A stretch of DNA of 64,000 bases, taken from positions 1 to 64,000 of the forward strand of contig NZ_LFLT01000019.1 of assembly GCF_001189955.1 (NCBI RefSeq), read 5' to 3'. Below are positions 25,511 through 34,835 of the stretch, piece by piece; positions within the stretch are counted from its first letter, which is position 1; the number at the start of each line of letters is the position of its first letter. A program made the translations under genes and the position numbers. The stretch comes from Herbaspirillum chlorophenolicum. GTDB lineage: Bacteria; Pseudomonadota; Gammaproteobacteria; Burkholderiales; Burkholderiaceae_D. The notes beneath the pieces are model-generated. The model was given only the letters and a program-made list of their open reading frames with translations, did not search any database and was not told where the DNA came from.

Positions 25511-26965
25511 ATGGCCCCCCTCATCGAAGGCACCCGCTCGTTCGGCATCATCGGCGGACTCGGTCCGCTGGCCAGTGCCGATGTTTTCTTCAAGCTGATG
25601 AAGGCCATGGCGGCGCACGGCAATATCGAGCAAGCCGATGTCGTGTTCGAACAGCATCCATTCCACGGCAGCGGTTCGACCAGCGCCGCCACCACCGAAC
25701 GCAAGCTGTATGTGTTCGACATGATCCGCGATTTCGAAAGGCGCGGCGTCGGCGCGGTGGTGCTGCCCTGCTTCCTCAGCCACACCTTCCTCGACGAACT
25801 CAAGTCCAACACCACCCTGCCCATCGTCGACCTGATGGATGCGCTGCGCAGCCATGTGCGCCGCGCCCACCCGGCAGCCTCCCGCATCGGCGTGCTGACT
25901 TCGGACTACACGCGCGGCAGCGGCCTGTTCGAACGCTACTTTCCCGCCCCGGCCTTCGATGTGATCTATCCCCGCATGCCGCAGGGCCGCGATGCGGTGA
26001 CCGAAGCGGTCTATGGCGCTGGCGGCATCAAGCAGGGTGCGCTCACCGGCAAGCCCTTGCAGTTGCTGGCCGAAGCCGCACAGGATCTGGTGGCGCAAGG
26101 CGCAGACCTGATCCTGCCCGGCCTCACCGAAGTCGCGCTGGTGGCGCATGCCATCGGCACGCTGCCGGTGCCGGTCGTCGATGCCAACCAGGTCTACGCG
26201 CAATGCGTGGCCGATGGCCGGCGCGAGATGTCGGCCAAGCCGTTCAAGATTGGTGTGGTGGGTGGCGTGGGGCCGGCGGCCACGGTGGATTTCATGCAAA
26301 AGATCGTGCGCAACACGCCGGCCGAACGCGACCAGGACCATATCAAGGTGCATGTGGAACAGAACCCGCAGATTCCCGACCGCACCGAGAACCTGGTCGG
26401 CAAGGGGCCGGACCCGACCATCGCGCTGTATGCCACCTGCAAGAAACTGGAGGAAGGCGGCGCCGACCTCATCGCGATTCCCTGCAACACCGCGCACGCC
26501 TATGTGGAACGCATCCAGTCCAGCCTCTCCATCCCCATCGTCAACATGCTGACGGTGACCGTGGAAAGCATTCGCGCGCGTTTCCCGGACCTGAAGCAGG
26601 TCGGCCTGCTGGCGACCTCCGGCACCGTCGGCAGCGGCGTCTACCGCCGTGCACTGGAAGACAAGGGACTGGAGCAGTTGCTACCCACCCCGGCCATGCA
26701 AGAGCGCGTGATGAACGCCATCTACGGCCGCGAAGGGGTGAAGGCGGGTTATACCGAAGGCCAGTGCCAGGACGACATCCGCGCCGGCCTGGATGACCTG
26801 GTGCGGCAAGGCGCCGACGTGGTCATCCTGGGGTGCACCGAACTGCCGCTGCTGCTGCCGTTCCCGCAACTGGAACACGGCAGCGGCAAGATCGTCGCGC
26901 TGGTCGACCCCACCGACACGCTGGCGCGGCGCTGCGTGGCGTATGCGGGAACGGCCACGGAATAA
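25511..26965 (+). CDS. Two-domain Asp/Glu racemase family protein
   Basis: A 484-residue protein made of two tandem racemase folds, twice the usual size. The N-terminal domain (about 9-235) starts FGIIGGLGPLASAD and keeps Cys87 (LPCFLSH), but the second catalytic cysteine is lost: the GCTE motif reads GLTE, with Leu205. The C-terminal domain (about 245-480) starts KIGVVGGVGPAATVD and has both cysteines, Cys325 (PCNTAH) and Cys442 (GCTE). Only the second half should racemise a substrate, probably aspartate, glutamate or a relative. The start follows AAAGGAAAC. It is convergent with the next gene, 3 bases apart. Confidence 0.87.
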   Translation: MAPLIEGTRSFGIIGGLGPLASADVFFKLMKAMAAHGNIEQADVVFEQHPFHGSGSTSAATTERKLYVFDMIRDFERRGVGAVVLPCFLSHTFLDELKSNTTLPIVDLMDALRSHVRRAHPAASRIGVLTSDYTRGSGLFERYFPAPAFDVIYPRMPQGRDAVTEAVYGAGGIKQGALTGKPLQLLAEAAQDLVAQGADLILPGLTEVALVAHAIGTLPVPVVDANQVYAQCVADGRREMSAKPFKIGVVGGVGPAATVDFMQKIVRNTPAERDQDHIKVHVEQNPQIPDRTENLVGKGPDPTIALYATCKKLEEGGADLIAIPCNTAHAYVERIQSSLSIPIVNMLTVTVESIRARFPDLKQVGLLATSGTVGSGVYRRALEDKGLEQLLPTPAMQERVMNAIYGREGVKAGYTEGQCQDDIRAGLDDLVRQGADVVILGCTELPLLLPFPQLEHGSGKIVALVDPTDTLARRCVAYAGTATE

Positions 26966-26968
26966 AAA

Positions 26969-27796
26969 TTACCAGGCGGCCAGGATTCCGCCCTTGAACT
27001 CGGTTTCAACGAAGCGCTTCACCTCATCCGACTGGTAGGCTTGCACCAGCTTGGGCAGCCAGGGCTGCTCCTTGTCCTTCTCGCGCACGGCGATCAGGCA
27101 AGCATAGGGGCTGTCGCCATTCTCCACTACCAGGCTGTCCCTGGCAGGGTTCAAACCGGCCTTGGAGGCAAAGTCGGCGTTGATCGCGGAGGCATCGAGG
27201 TCGTCCAGCGTGCGCGGCAATTGTCCCGCATCGATTTCGACGAACTTCCACTTCTTCGGGTTATCGACGATATCGATGGGCGTGGCATTGGTCCCGGTCA
27301 GGGCATCGATGCCGGCGCGCAGCTTGATCGCGCCATGCTTTTGCAACAGCAGCAGCACGCGGCTTTCATTGGCCGGGTCGTTGGGAATGCCGATCTTGGC
27401 GCCGGCAGGGATGTCTTCCAGCTTGCGGTACTTCTTCGAATAGATCGCCATCGGCCCGATCATGGTCTTGCCGACGCCGTACAGCTTGTAGCCGCGCGCC
27501 TTGATCTGCGCGTTGAGGAAGGGCCGGTGCTGGTAGCTGTTGGCGTCGAGTTCGCCGGCATCGAGTGCGGCATTGGGCTGGATGTAGTCGTTGAATTCGA
27601 TGATCTTGATCTTGTAGCCCGGATTGTCGCGCTCGAACACCCGCTTGGCCGCTTCGAAGATCTGCGCATGCGGGCCGCTGGTGACGCCGACCTTCAACAC
27701 CTTCTCCTGTGCCCGGGCCGGTACGTGCATCACCAGCGCCGCCGCCAATGCCGTCCCCGCCACTGCCTTGATCCATGTCGCCACTGCGTGTTTCAT
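26969..27796 (-). CDS. NlpA/MetQ-type substrate-binding protein
   Basis: A 275-residue periplasmic binding protein of the MetQ/NlpA family: VLKVGVTSGPHAQIFEAAKRVFE at the mature N-terminus, FNDYIQPNAALDAGELDANSYQHRPFL, and IGIPNDPANESRVLLLLQKHG are diagnostic. Unlike E. coli MetQ it has a plain Sec signal (ending ARAQ) with no lipobox cysteine, so it is soluble. No MetN or MetI genes are adjacent. It follows a flavin monooxygenase gene and two SfnB-like genes, so it may bind an organosulfur compound rather than methionine; that is inference. Confidence 0.85.
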   Translation of the reverse strand: MKHAVATWIKAVAGTALAAALVMHVPARAQEKVLKVGVTSGPHAQIFEAAKRVFERDNPGYKIKIIEFNDYIQPNAALDAGELDANSYQHRPFLNAQIKARGYKLYGVGKTMIGPMAIYSKKYRKLEDIPAGAKIGIPNDPANESRVLLLLQKHGAIKLRAGIDALTGTNATPIDIVDNPKKWKFVEIDAGQLPRTLDDLDASAINADFASKAGLNPARDSLVVENGDSPYACLIAVREKDKEQPWLPKLVQAYQSDEVKRFVETEFKGGILAAW

Positions 27797-27906
27797 CCGT
27801 CGTCCTCAGCAAGAAAAACAGCCAATGTAGCGACGGCCTCATTGCAGTGGAACGAATCTTTTCCGACTTGAATATGTGCCGCCTGCATTTGTGAGGCCAA
27901 CGCTCA

Positions 27907-29289
27907 TCAATAGGTGTGCGACTCCGGCTCGTGCGCGCGAAATGCTGCGGCAGCGTGGTTCTGCGGCAGCACCGATGCACCGCCAAACAACTTCTCGCGC
28001 AGCGTGCCGTCAGCGTAGTCGCGTTTGTAGGAGCCGCGTTCCTGCAACACCGGGATCACCAGGTCGACGAAGTCTTCGAAGCTCTCGGGCGTGACCGTGC
28101 GCGTGAGGTTGAAGCCGTCGATGCCGGTATCGGCCATCCAGGCTTCCAGCCCATCGGCCACCTGGGTGGGCGAACCGACCACGGTGGCGTAGCGTCCGCC
28201 CAGCTCAAGCTGCTGGAGCAGCTTGCGCTTGGTCCAGTTGAGCTCGGGATTGGTCACGGTCTTGGCCAGCGATTCGATGGAATTGGTCTTGGCCGCGCGG
28301 ATCGGCTCATCCGGTTCATATTGCGAGAAGTCGATGCCGGTACCGGCCGAGAAATGCGCGAGCCCGGCTTCCGGGCTGGCATGGCTGGCGTACTCGCGGT
28401 ACTTGTCGCGTGCGGCCTGCTCGGTGGCGGCGGTGACCACGGTCAGGCCCATGAAGACCTTGACGTCGTCCGGGTTGCGCCCTTCGCGCGCGGCGCCTTC
28501 GCGGATGCCCTGCACCAGCTTCCGGGCGGCATCGCGCGTCTGGCTGGAGATGAACACGCACTCGGCATGGCGCGCGCCGAAAGCCTGCCCGCGTCCGGAC
28601 GAGCCGGCCTGGTACAGCACCGGCGTGCGCTGGCGCGAAGGCTCCGACAAGTGGATGCCCTCGACGCGGTAGTAGTCGCCGCTGTGCCTGATCTTGTGCA
28701 CCTTGGACGGATCGGCGTAGATGCGGTTGGCGCGGTCGCGCACCACGGCGCCGTCTTCCCAGCTGCCTTCCCACAGCTTGTAGACCACTTCCATGAATTC
28801 GTCGGCGCGGTCGTAGCGCTGGTCGTGCTCCAGTTGCTCGGTCAGGCCCATGGCGCGCGCGGCGCTGTCGAGGTAACCGGTAACGATGTTCCAACCGACG
28901 CGCCCCTTGGTGAGATGGTCAAGCGTGGACATGCGGCGTGCGAACAGGAACGGCGCCTCGTAGGTCAGGTTGGCAGTGATGCCGAAACCGAGGTGCTCGG
29001 TAACCACGGCCATGGCTGAAATCAGCAGCAACGGATCGTTCACCGGCAACTGGATCGATTCGCGCAGCGTGATGTCGACCGATTGCTGGTAGACATCGTA
29101 GACGCCGACGATGTCGGCCAGGAACAGGCCGTCGAACTTGCCGCGCTCCAGCAGTTTCGCCAAGTGCGTCCAGTAAGCGATGTCGGTGTAGTCCTGCGAA
29201 CGGTCGCGCGGGTGTGTCCACAGGCCGTGGTTGATGTGGTTCACGCAATTCATGTTGAACGCGTTGAGCCGGATCTGCTTCTTGCTCAT
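27907..29289 (-). CDS. Flavin-dependent monooxygenase, NtaA/SnaA/DszA type
   Basis: A 460-residue enzyme of the bacterial luciferase-like superfamily, the long class that uses reduced FMN from a partner reductase. Typical segments are NHGLWTHPRDRSQDY, AKLLERGKFDGLFLADI, LTYEAPFLFARRMSTLDHLTKGRVGWNIVTGYLDSAARAMG, and YQAGSSGRGQAFGARHAECVF. Members oxidise nitrilotriacetate, dibenzothiophene sulfone, dimethyl sulfide and similar compounds. Twelve bases upstream lies an SfnB-like gene; the group is probably one sulfur-scavenging operon. No flavin reductase gene is adjacent. Confidence 0.88.
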   Translation of the reverse strand: MSKKQIRLNAFNMNCVNHINHGLWTHPRDRSQDYTDIAYWTHLAKLLERGKFDGLFLADIVGVYDVYQQSVDITLRESIQLPVNDPLLLISAMAVVTEHLGFGITANLTYEAPFLFARRMSTLDHLTKGRVGWNIVTGYLDSAARAMGLTEQLEHDQRYDRADEFMEVVYKLWEGSWEDGAVVRDRANRIYADPSKVHKIRHSGDYYRVEGIHLSEPSRQRTPVLYQAGSSGRGQAFGARHAECVFISSQTRDAARKLVQGIREGAAREGRNPDDVKVFMGLTVVTAATEQAARDKYREYASHASPEAGLAHFSAGTGIDFSQYEPDEPIRAAKTNSIESLAKTVTNPELNWTKRKLLQQLELGGRYATVVGSPTQVADGLEAWMADTGIDGFNLTRTVTPESFEDFVDLVIPVLQERGSYKRDYADGTLREKLFGGASVLPQNHAAAAFRAHEPESHTY

Positions 29290-29301
29290 CGGCGGCTCCT
29301 G

Positions 29302-30561
29302 CTACAACGCACCGTGGCGCGGCGGCTTCTTGCCATTGAGATAGAAGTTGCCGATGGCGTGGTACTTCCAGCGCACCGGATCGTGCAGCGTGTGGGTGCG
29401 GGCGTTGCGCCAGTGGCGGTCGAGGTTGTGCTCGGCCAGCGTCGATTGCGAGCCGGCCAGTTCGAACAGCTTGCTGCCGGCCGCCAGCGAGACTTCAGTG
29501 GTCAGCACGCGCGCTTCGGCCACGGCAATCGAGGCTTCAGCCACGCTGTCTTCGGTGGGCGCGGCGGCGGCGGCGTCCACCTTGTGCCCGGCGCGCTGCA
29601 CCAGCGCTTCGGCGGCATGCAGCTGGATGGTCAGGTCGCCCACTTCGCGGATGGTGAGCGGATCGTCACCGGCACGTTCGACGCCGCTGTCGATCCAGGG
29701 GCGCGAGCGCGTCTTCACGAAGGCAATCAGGTCGCGGTAGGCGGCACGCGCGATGCCCAGGTCGATGGCGGCGTGCTGGATCTGCGCCATCGGGCCGATC
29801 TGGGTCGGGCGCGTGAAGGCGGAAGCGAAGCCGATCACGGCGTCGGCCGGCACGTGTACGTTCTCGAACACGGCACTGCCGCTGCCGGTGGTGCGCTGGC
29901 CGAAGCCCGACCAGTCATCGATGATGGTCAGGCCCGGTGCGTGGCGCGGCACGATGGCCAGTTGCTGCACGCCGTTCTCGTCGACCACCGAGGTCGGCAC
30001 CCAGTCGGCATACAGCGCGCCGGTGGCGTAGAACTTGCGGCCGTTGATGCGATAGCCGGGGCCGTTCGCATCGCGCGTGAGGCTGGTCTTGCGGTCGTGC
30101 GATGTCTTGGTGCCCAGTTCGGCCAGCGCGTTGCCCAGGCGGTCGCCTTGCAGCACGCGTTCGAAGAAGAAGCGCTTCTGCGATTCGTTGCCGTTGACGC
30201 GGATCAGCTCGACCGCATAGAAATGGTTCTGCGGGATCTGGCCGATGGAACCGTCTGCCGAGGAGATGGTGGCGATCACTTCGGCCAGCGTGCCGTAAGA
30301 AACGCCGGCGCCGCCGTATTCCCTGGGCACGGTGATGCCCCACAGGCCGGAGCGCACGTAGCGTTCCAGTTCGTCCCAGGGCAGCTTGCGCTCGCGGTCG
30401 CGCAGGGCGGACTCGCGCTCGAAGTCTTCGGCCAGCTTGCGCGCCACGGCCAGCGCCTCGGCATCATCGCGGATGCGGGCGACGATGCGCGGGGTGGCGG
30501 AAGCCGAGGATGGCGGCAGGGAATCGAGCGCGGTGGCAGTAGTGGCTGCGGTTTGGGTCAT
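29302..30561 (-). CDS. SfnB-family acyl-CoA-dehydrogenase-like oxidoreductase
   Basis: A 419-residue flavoprotein of the acyl-CoA dehydrogenase fold, in the SfnB/DszC-like group linked to organosulfur use. It shows WGITVPREYGGAGVSYGTLAEVIATISSADGSIGQIPQNHF, GYRINGRKFYATGALYADWVPT, a flavin-contact DDWSGFGQRTTGSGSAVFENV, and the C-terminal HNLDRHWRNARTHTLHDPVRWKYHAIGNFYLNG shared with its neighbour. Such proteins are usually FMN-dependent monooxygenases. It sits between the flavin monooxygenase gene and a frameshifted paralogue. Confidence 0.87.
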   Translation of the reverse strand: MTQTAATTATALDSLPPSSASATPRIVARIRDDAEALAVARKLAEDFERESALRDRERKLPWDELERYVRSGLWGITVPREYGGAGVSYGTLAEVIATISSADGSIGQIPQNHFYAVELIRVNGNESQKRFFFERVLQGDRLGNALAELGTKTSHDRKTSLTRDANGPGYRINGRKFYATGALYADWVPTSVVDENGVQQLAIVPRHAPGLTIIDDWSGFGQRTTGSGSAVFENVHVPADAVIGFASAFTRPTQIGPMAQIQHAAIDLGIARAAYRDLIAFVKTRSRPWIDSGVERAGDDPLTIREVGDLTIQLHAAEALVQRAGHKVDAAAAAPTEDSVAEASIAVAEARVLTTEVSLAAGSKLFELAGSQSTLAEHNLDRHWRNARTHTLHDPVRWKYHAIGNFYLNGKKPPRHGAL

Positions 30562-30604
30562 GACGTTTCTTCGGACAAGGGTCGATCGATGGGTGCGGAG
30601 CGCT

Positions 30605-31851
30605 TCAGCTCCATGAATGGCGCGGCGGCGGCGTGCCGTTCAGGGCGTGGTTGCCGACCGCGTAATATTTCCAGCGCACCGGATCGTGCAACGTATGCAC
30701 GCGCGCGTTGCGCCAGTGGCGGTCGAGATTGTGGGCGGCCAGCGTGGAGGCCGAGCCGGCCAGTTCGAACAGCTTTTCGGACGCCAGCAGCGACAGCTCG
30801 GTGGAGAGCACCTTGGCTTCTGCCACGGCAACCGAGGCTTCGGCCATCTGGTCGAAGCTGATGGCGTCAGGCAAGGCGTCCGCACGCCCGCTGCGCGTTC
30901 CAGCAGCGCGTCGCTGGCGTGCAGGCGCAGCTTCAGATTGCCGATGTCGCGGATGATGTAAGGGTCGTCGCCGGCGCGCTCGACGCCGCTGTCGGCGTAG
31001 GGTCGCGAGCGCGTGGTCACGAATTCGATGGCGTCGCGTACCGCCGCATGGGCGATGCCGGCGTCGATGGCGGCCTGGATCAGTTGCGACACCGGACCGA
31101 TGTTGTTGGGCTGCTTGAGAAAATCCTTCACCTGCAGCACCTGCGAAGCCGGCACACGCACGCGGTCGAACACTACGCTGCCGCTGGCGGTGGTGCGCTG
31201 GCCGAAGCTGGACCAATCGTCGACCACCCGCAAACCCGGCGCATCAAAACGGTTGTAGACGAACAGCGGATCGCCCTGGTCGTCGATGGCGCGGCTGGGA
31301 ATCCAGTGCGCGTACAAGGCGCCGGTGGAATAAAAGCGCGTGCCGGTCAGCAGGTAGCTGCCGTCGCCGGCCTCGTCGTCGAGTACGGCGCGGGTGCGCA
31401 CGTCGAGCACGTTCTTGCTGTTGCGTTCCGGCCCGGCGTTGCCGAAGCGGGCGCCGTTGAGGGCCTCCCCGAAGAAAAAGCGTTTCTGCTCCTCGCTGCC
31501 GGCATTGGCGATGACGTTGAGGTTACCGAAATGGTTCTGCGGAATCTGGCCGATCGACGGGTCGGCGGCGGAGACGATCTTGAAGACCTCGGCCACCGTG
31601 GCCCACGATGCGCCGATGCCGCCATAGGCGCGCGGCACGGCGATGGCCCATAAGCCGCTGTGCGAGAAGCGCTCGATCTCCTCGAACGGCAAGCGGCGTT
31701 CACGATCGCGCTCGGCTGCGCCCCGGGCGAATTCCTGCGCCAGCGCATGCGCGACTTGCAGCGCCTGGGCCTGGCTGGCGATGCGCTGGGCAGTGCGTTG
31801 GAAGAGGTGCCGCACGCTGGGGGCGCGCAAGGCGTCGATGGCCGCTGACAT
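30605..31851 (-). pseudogene. Second SfnB-like gene, frameshifted near 30890
   Basis: The ATG (first base 31851) follows AGGAAGGA, and the frame is normal for about 320 residues (VPRAYGGIGASWATVAEV, IGQIPQNHF, DDWSSFGQRTTASG, LHASDALLERAAG). It then runs into nonsense. From about 30880 the next frame carries the family C-terminus (MAEASVAVAEAKVLSTELS to HNLDRHWRNARVHTLHDPVRWKYYAVGNHALNG). The span is 1247 bases, one short of 416 codons, so a single-base loss between about 30880 and 30905 explains it. It is either a recent pseudogene or a sequencing error in a GC-rich run. An intact product would be about 415 residues, like its neighbour. Confidence 0.85.
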
Positions 31852-32045
31852 GAAACAATGATCCTTCCTGATATGGCCGGCGCTGTCCCGATGTGGGCGC
31901 ACCAGGGCGGAGGATCATTAAAGCAAAGCATCGCGCCGGGCAGAACGAAGCATTCCGCATGTGCTTGCTTGGATTTCTCATGCCGCGTTTTCCGCACATG
32001 CATATACGTTGTGTGTCGCAAGAACCCGGCCTGCCATGGAGAGAC

Positions 32046-32080
32046 AAAAAAAATGCCGCCCGGCTGGCCGGACGGCATTT
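32046..32080 (-). terminator. Terminator of the MFS gene at 32104
   Basis: Arms AAATGCCG (32051-32058) and CGGCATTT (32073-32080) with a GC-rich inner stem. The run of A at 32046-32053 gives a T-tail for minus-strand transcripts, just after the MFS stop. Confidence 0.8.
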
Positions 32081-32103
32081 GCGTCAACACGCGAATGTGC
32101 GCG

Positions 32104-33321
32104 TTATTCCGCGCAGACTTCCTCTTCCTGTTTAACCAGCTTGGCCTGGTCATGCAAGGCGTGATCGACCGGTTTGGATGCACGGCGGTCCAGCGCCGCG
32201 CCCAACAGCGCCAGCCCCAGCGAGACGAAAGCCAGCACCGCGCCCAGCAGGGGAATGCCGGTCAGGCCGAAGCCCAGCGTCAGCACCGCGCCGCCGCCGA
32301 AGGCGCCCAGCGCGTTGCCGAGGTTGAAGGCGCCGATGTTGAGGGTGGATGCCAGGATAGGCGCCATCGCGGCCTTGTTCATCACGTTCATCTGCAATGC
32401 CGGTACGGCGGCGAAGGCGGCCATGCCCCACAGGAAGACCGTGACGATGGCCGAAACCGGCGCGTGGCTAGTGAACATGAAGACCAGCAGCACCGCGCCC
32501 AGAATAATGAAGTTGGTGCGCAGCGCCAGCATCACGCTGCGGTCGGCCAGCTTGCCGCCGATGATGTTGCCCACCGCCAGCCCGACGCCGATCAACAGCA
32601 GCACGCCGGCCACGCCGCGCGGCGAGATGCCGCTAACGTCGCGCAGGATAGGGGCGATATAGGTGAACACGGCGAAGGTGCTGGCCGAAAACGCTACCGT
32701 GGTGGCGAAGGCCAGCCATACCGGCTTGCTGCGCCAGAGGGCGGCGCTGTCTTCAGCGGTGCCATCGGATGTCTTGATGCGGGACGGCAGGAAAGCCATG
32801 ATCGCCGCCAGCGACAGCAGGCCGATCACGGTCACGCCGAAGAAGGTGGCGCGCCAGCCGAAGCTTTGGCCCAGCAGCGTGCCGCCGGGTACGCCCACTA
32901 CGTTGGCCAGGGTCAGGCCGGTAAACATGAGGGCGATGGCGCTGGCCTGCTTCTCCTTGCTGACCAGGCTGGTGGCGACCACCGCACCCAGGCCGAAGAA
33001 CGAACCGTGGGCGAACGAGGTGACCACGCGCGCAACCATCAGCATGCCGTAGTTGGCCGACAGCGCACACAGCAAGTTGCCGGCAATGAAGATCAGCATC
33101 AGCATGGCCAGCGCGCGCTTGGGAGGAATGCGGCTGGTGACGGCCGCCAGTATCGGTGCGCCGACCGTGACGCCGAGCGCGTAGCCGCTGACCAGGTAGC
33201 CGGCGGCAGGCAAGCTGACCTGCAGGTCGGCGGCCATCTCGGGCAGCAGGCCCATGATGACGAATTCGGTGGTGCCGATGGCGAAGGCGCATAGCGCCAG
33301 GGCAAATAAGGGGATGGGCAT
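32104..33321 (-). CDS. MFS transporter, DHA1 (AraJ/YdhP-like) type
   Basis: A 405-residue 12-helix transporter. The start at 33321 puts the first helix at residues 4-24 (FALALCAFAIGTTEFVIMGLLP), and CCGGAGAAAA is the ribosome site. Motif A-like loop and SANYGMLMVARVVTSFAHGSFFGLGAVVATSLV, GLTLANVVGVPGGTLLGQSFGWRATF are characteristic of sugar-efflux/arabinose-exporter and chloramphenicol-like drug exporters. The C-terminal tail is charged (KLVKQEEEVCAE). Substrate is unknown. A palindrome lies 45 bases upstream. Confidence 0.87.
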   Translation of the reverse strand: MPIPLFALALCAFAIGTTEFVIMGLLPEMAADLQVSLPAAGYLVSGYALGVTVGAPILAAVTSRIPPKRALAMLMLIFIAGNLLCALSANYGMLMVARVVTSFAHGSFFGLGAVVATSLVSKEKQASAIALMFTGLTLANVVGVPGGTLLGQSFGWRATFFGVTVIGLLSLAAIMAFLPSRIKTSDGTAEDSAALWRSKPVWLAFATTVAFSASTFAVFTYIAPILRDVSGISPRGVAGVLLLIGVGLAVGNIIGGKLADRSVMLALRTNFIILGAVLLVFMFTSHAPVSAIVTVFLWGMAAFAAVPALQMNVMNKAAMAPILASTLNIGAFNLGNALGAFGGGAVLTLGFGLTGIPLLGAVLAFVSLGLALLGAALDRRASKPVDHALHDQAKLVKQEEEVCAE

Positions 33322-33365
33322 GTTTTTCTCCGGATAGCGTGGCGGATGGCGGTGCGGGTTGCCAC

Positions 33366-33386
33366 GGCACAAATCCATGCTGTGCC
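33366..33386. promoter_or_regulatory. Dyad upstream of the DHA1 MFS gene
   Basis: Arms GGCACA and TGTGCC separated by 9 bases, with further pairing outside (GTTGC on the left, GCAAC on the right, allowing a 3-base bulge). It lies between two divergent MFS genes, 45 bases upstream of the minus-strand start. Confidence 0.4.
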
Positions 33387-33608
33387 GCAACAATTCTATG
33401 CGCGCACCTTAACCCAGATGCAGATTTCCTGCAGGCCGCGGCCGTTTTTGCGAAGCATTGGAAAAAGCCGGGAAGGCCGTGCGCCGATGCCTGTGGCGGC
33501 TTTGCAGTAAACTCCACCGGCACCAACAAAAAACGCATAAGCAAATACGCGCATGCATTGTCGGCACAGCGCCGTACATAACAACAACATCACCAAAAGA
33601 AGAGAGAC

Positions 33609-34820
33609 ATGTTTCAAACCGATCGCGCCCCCGATTTCAAGACCGTGCTGCTGGCCAGCGGTGTGGTGCTCACGCTGGCCATGGGCGTGCGTCATGGGCT
33701 GGGCTTCTGGCTGCAACCGATGTCGCAGGCGCATGGCTGGACGCGCGAGACCTTCTCGCTGGCCATCGCCATGCAAAACCTGATGTGGGGCGCCATCGGC
33801 CCCTTCACCGGCATGGCCTGCGACCGCTTCGGCACGGCGCGCGTGATCGTGCTGGGCGCCTTCCTGTACGCGGCGGGGCTGATATGGATGGCGCTGGTGG
33901 CGCAACCGGTGCTGTTCGTGGTGGGGTCCGGTGTGCTGATCGGCGCAGCGCTGGCCTGTACCGCCTTCGGCGCGGTGAGCGGCATCGTCGGCCGCAGCGC
34001 GCCGCCGGAAAAACGCTCCTGGGCCTTCGGCATTTCTTCCGCGGCCGGCTCCTTCGGTCAGTTCATGATGATGCCGGTAGAGCAGCAACTGATCTCGCTG
34101 GCCGGCTGGCAACAGGCGTTCTTCTGGCTGGCCGCGCTGGTGCTGGTGGCGATGCTGCCGATGGCATTCCGTCTGCGGGAGCCGCCGCTGGCGAAGGCGA
34201 CGCAAGAGCAAAGCATCGGCGAAGCCATGCGCGAGGCGTTCGCCTACCGTCCCTTCCAGCTGCTGGTGGCGGGCTATTTCGTGTGCGGCTTCCAGGTGGT
34301 ATTCATCGGCGCGCACCTGCCCTCCTACCTGAAGGACAAGGGCATCATGGATCCCAATGTGGCCGTGGTGGCGCTGGCGCTGATCGGCCTGTTCAATATC
34401 TTCGGCTCTTACTACGCCGGCAAGCTGGGCGGCTTGCTGCCCAAGCGCTTCCTGCTGGCAGGCATCTATTTCTCGCGCACGGTGGCGATCGGGCTGTTCC
34501 TGGCGGCGCCGCTGTCGACCTGGTCGGTGTATATCTTCGCGGCGGCGATGGGAGTCCTGTGGCTGTCGACCGTGCCGCTGACCAACGGCATCGTGGCCGG
34601 CATTTTCGGTGTGAAGCACTTGTCGATGCTGTCGGGCTTCGTGTTCTTCTCGCACCAGGTAGGCAGCTTTTTGGGCGTGTGGCTGGGCGGCTGGCTGTTC
34701 ACCCGCCAGGGCAGCTACGACACGGTGTGGGCAATCACGCTGGCGCTGGGCATCTTCGCCACGCTGATCAACTTGCCGGTGCGCGAGCAGGCGATTGCTC
34801 GCCCGCTGGCGGTGAACTGA
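33609..34820 (+). CDS. MFS transporter, oxalate/formate-antiporter-like (OFA/MCT type)
   Basis: A 403-residue 12-helix transporter. RHGLGFWLQPMSQAHGWTRETFSLAIAMQNLMWG at residues 27-60 and the following GPFTGMACDRFGTARVIVLGAFLYAAGL match MFS proteins of the OFA/monocarboxylate group. Helix 4-5 has SGIVGRSAPPEKRSWAFGISSAAGSFGQF. Substrate, perhaps an organic acid, is not determinable. It is divergent from the DHA1 gene and is followed at once by a 50-residue membrane protein. Confidence 0.83.
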   Translation: MFQTDRAPDFKTVLLASGVVLTLAMGVRHGLGFWLQPMSQAHGWTRETFSLAIAMQNLMWGAIGPFTGMACDRFGTARVIVLGAFLYAAGLIWMALVAQPVLFVVGSGVLIGAALACTAFGAVSGIVGRSAPPEKRSWAFGISSAAGSFGQFMMMPVEQQLISLAGWQQAFFWLAALVLVAMLPMAFRLREPPLAKATQEQSIGEAMREAFAYRPFQLLVAGYFVCGFQVVFIGAHLPSYLKDKGIMDPNVAVVALALIGLFNIFGSYYAGKLGGLLPKRFLLAGIYFSRTVAIGLFLAAPLSTWSVYIFAAAMGVLWLSTVPLTNGIVAGIFGVKHLSMLSGFVFFSHQVGSFLGVWLGGWLFTRQGSYDTVWAITLALGIFATLINLPVREQAIARPLAVN

Positions 34821-34835
34821 GTGGAGAACTTTGCC

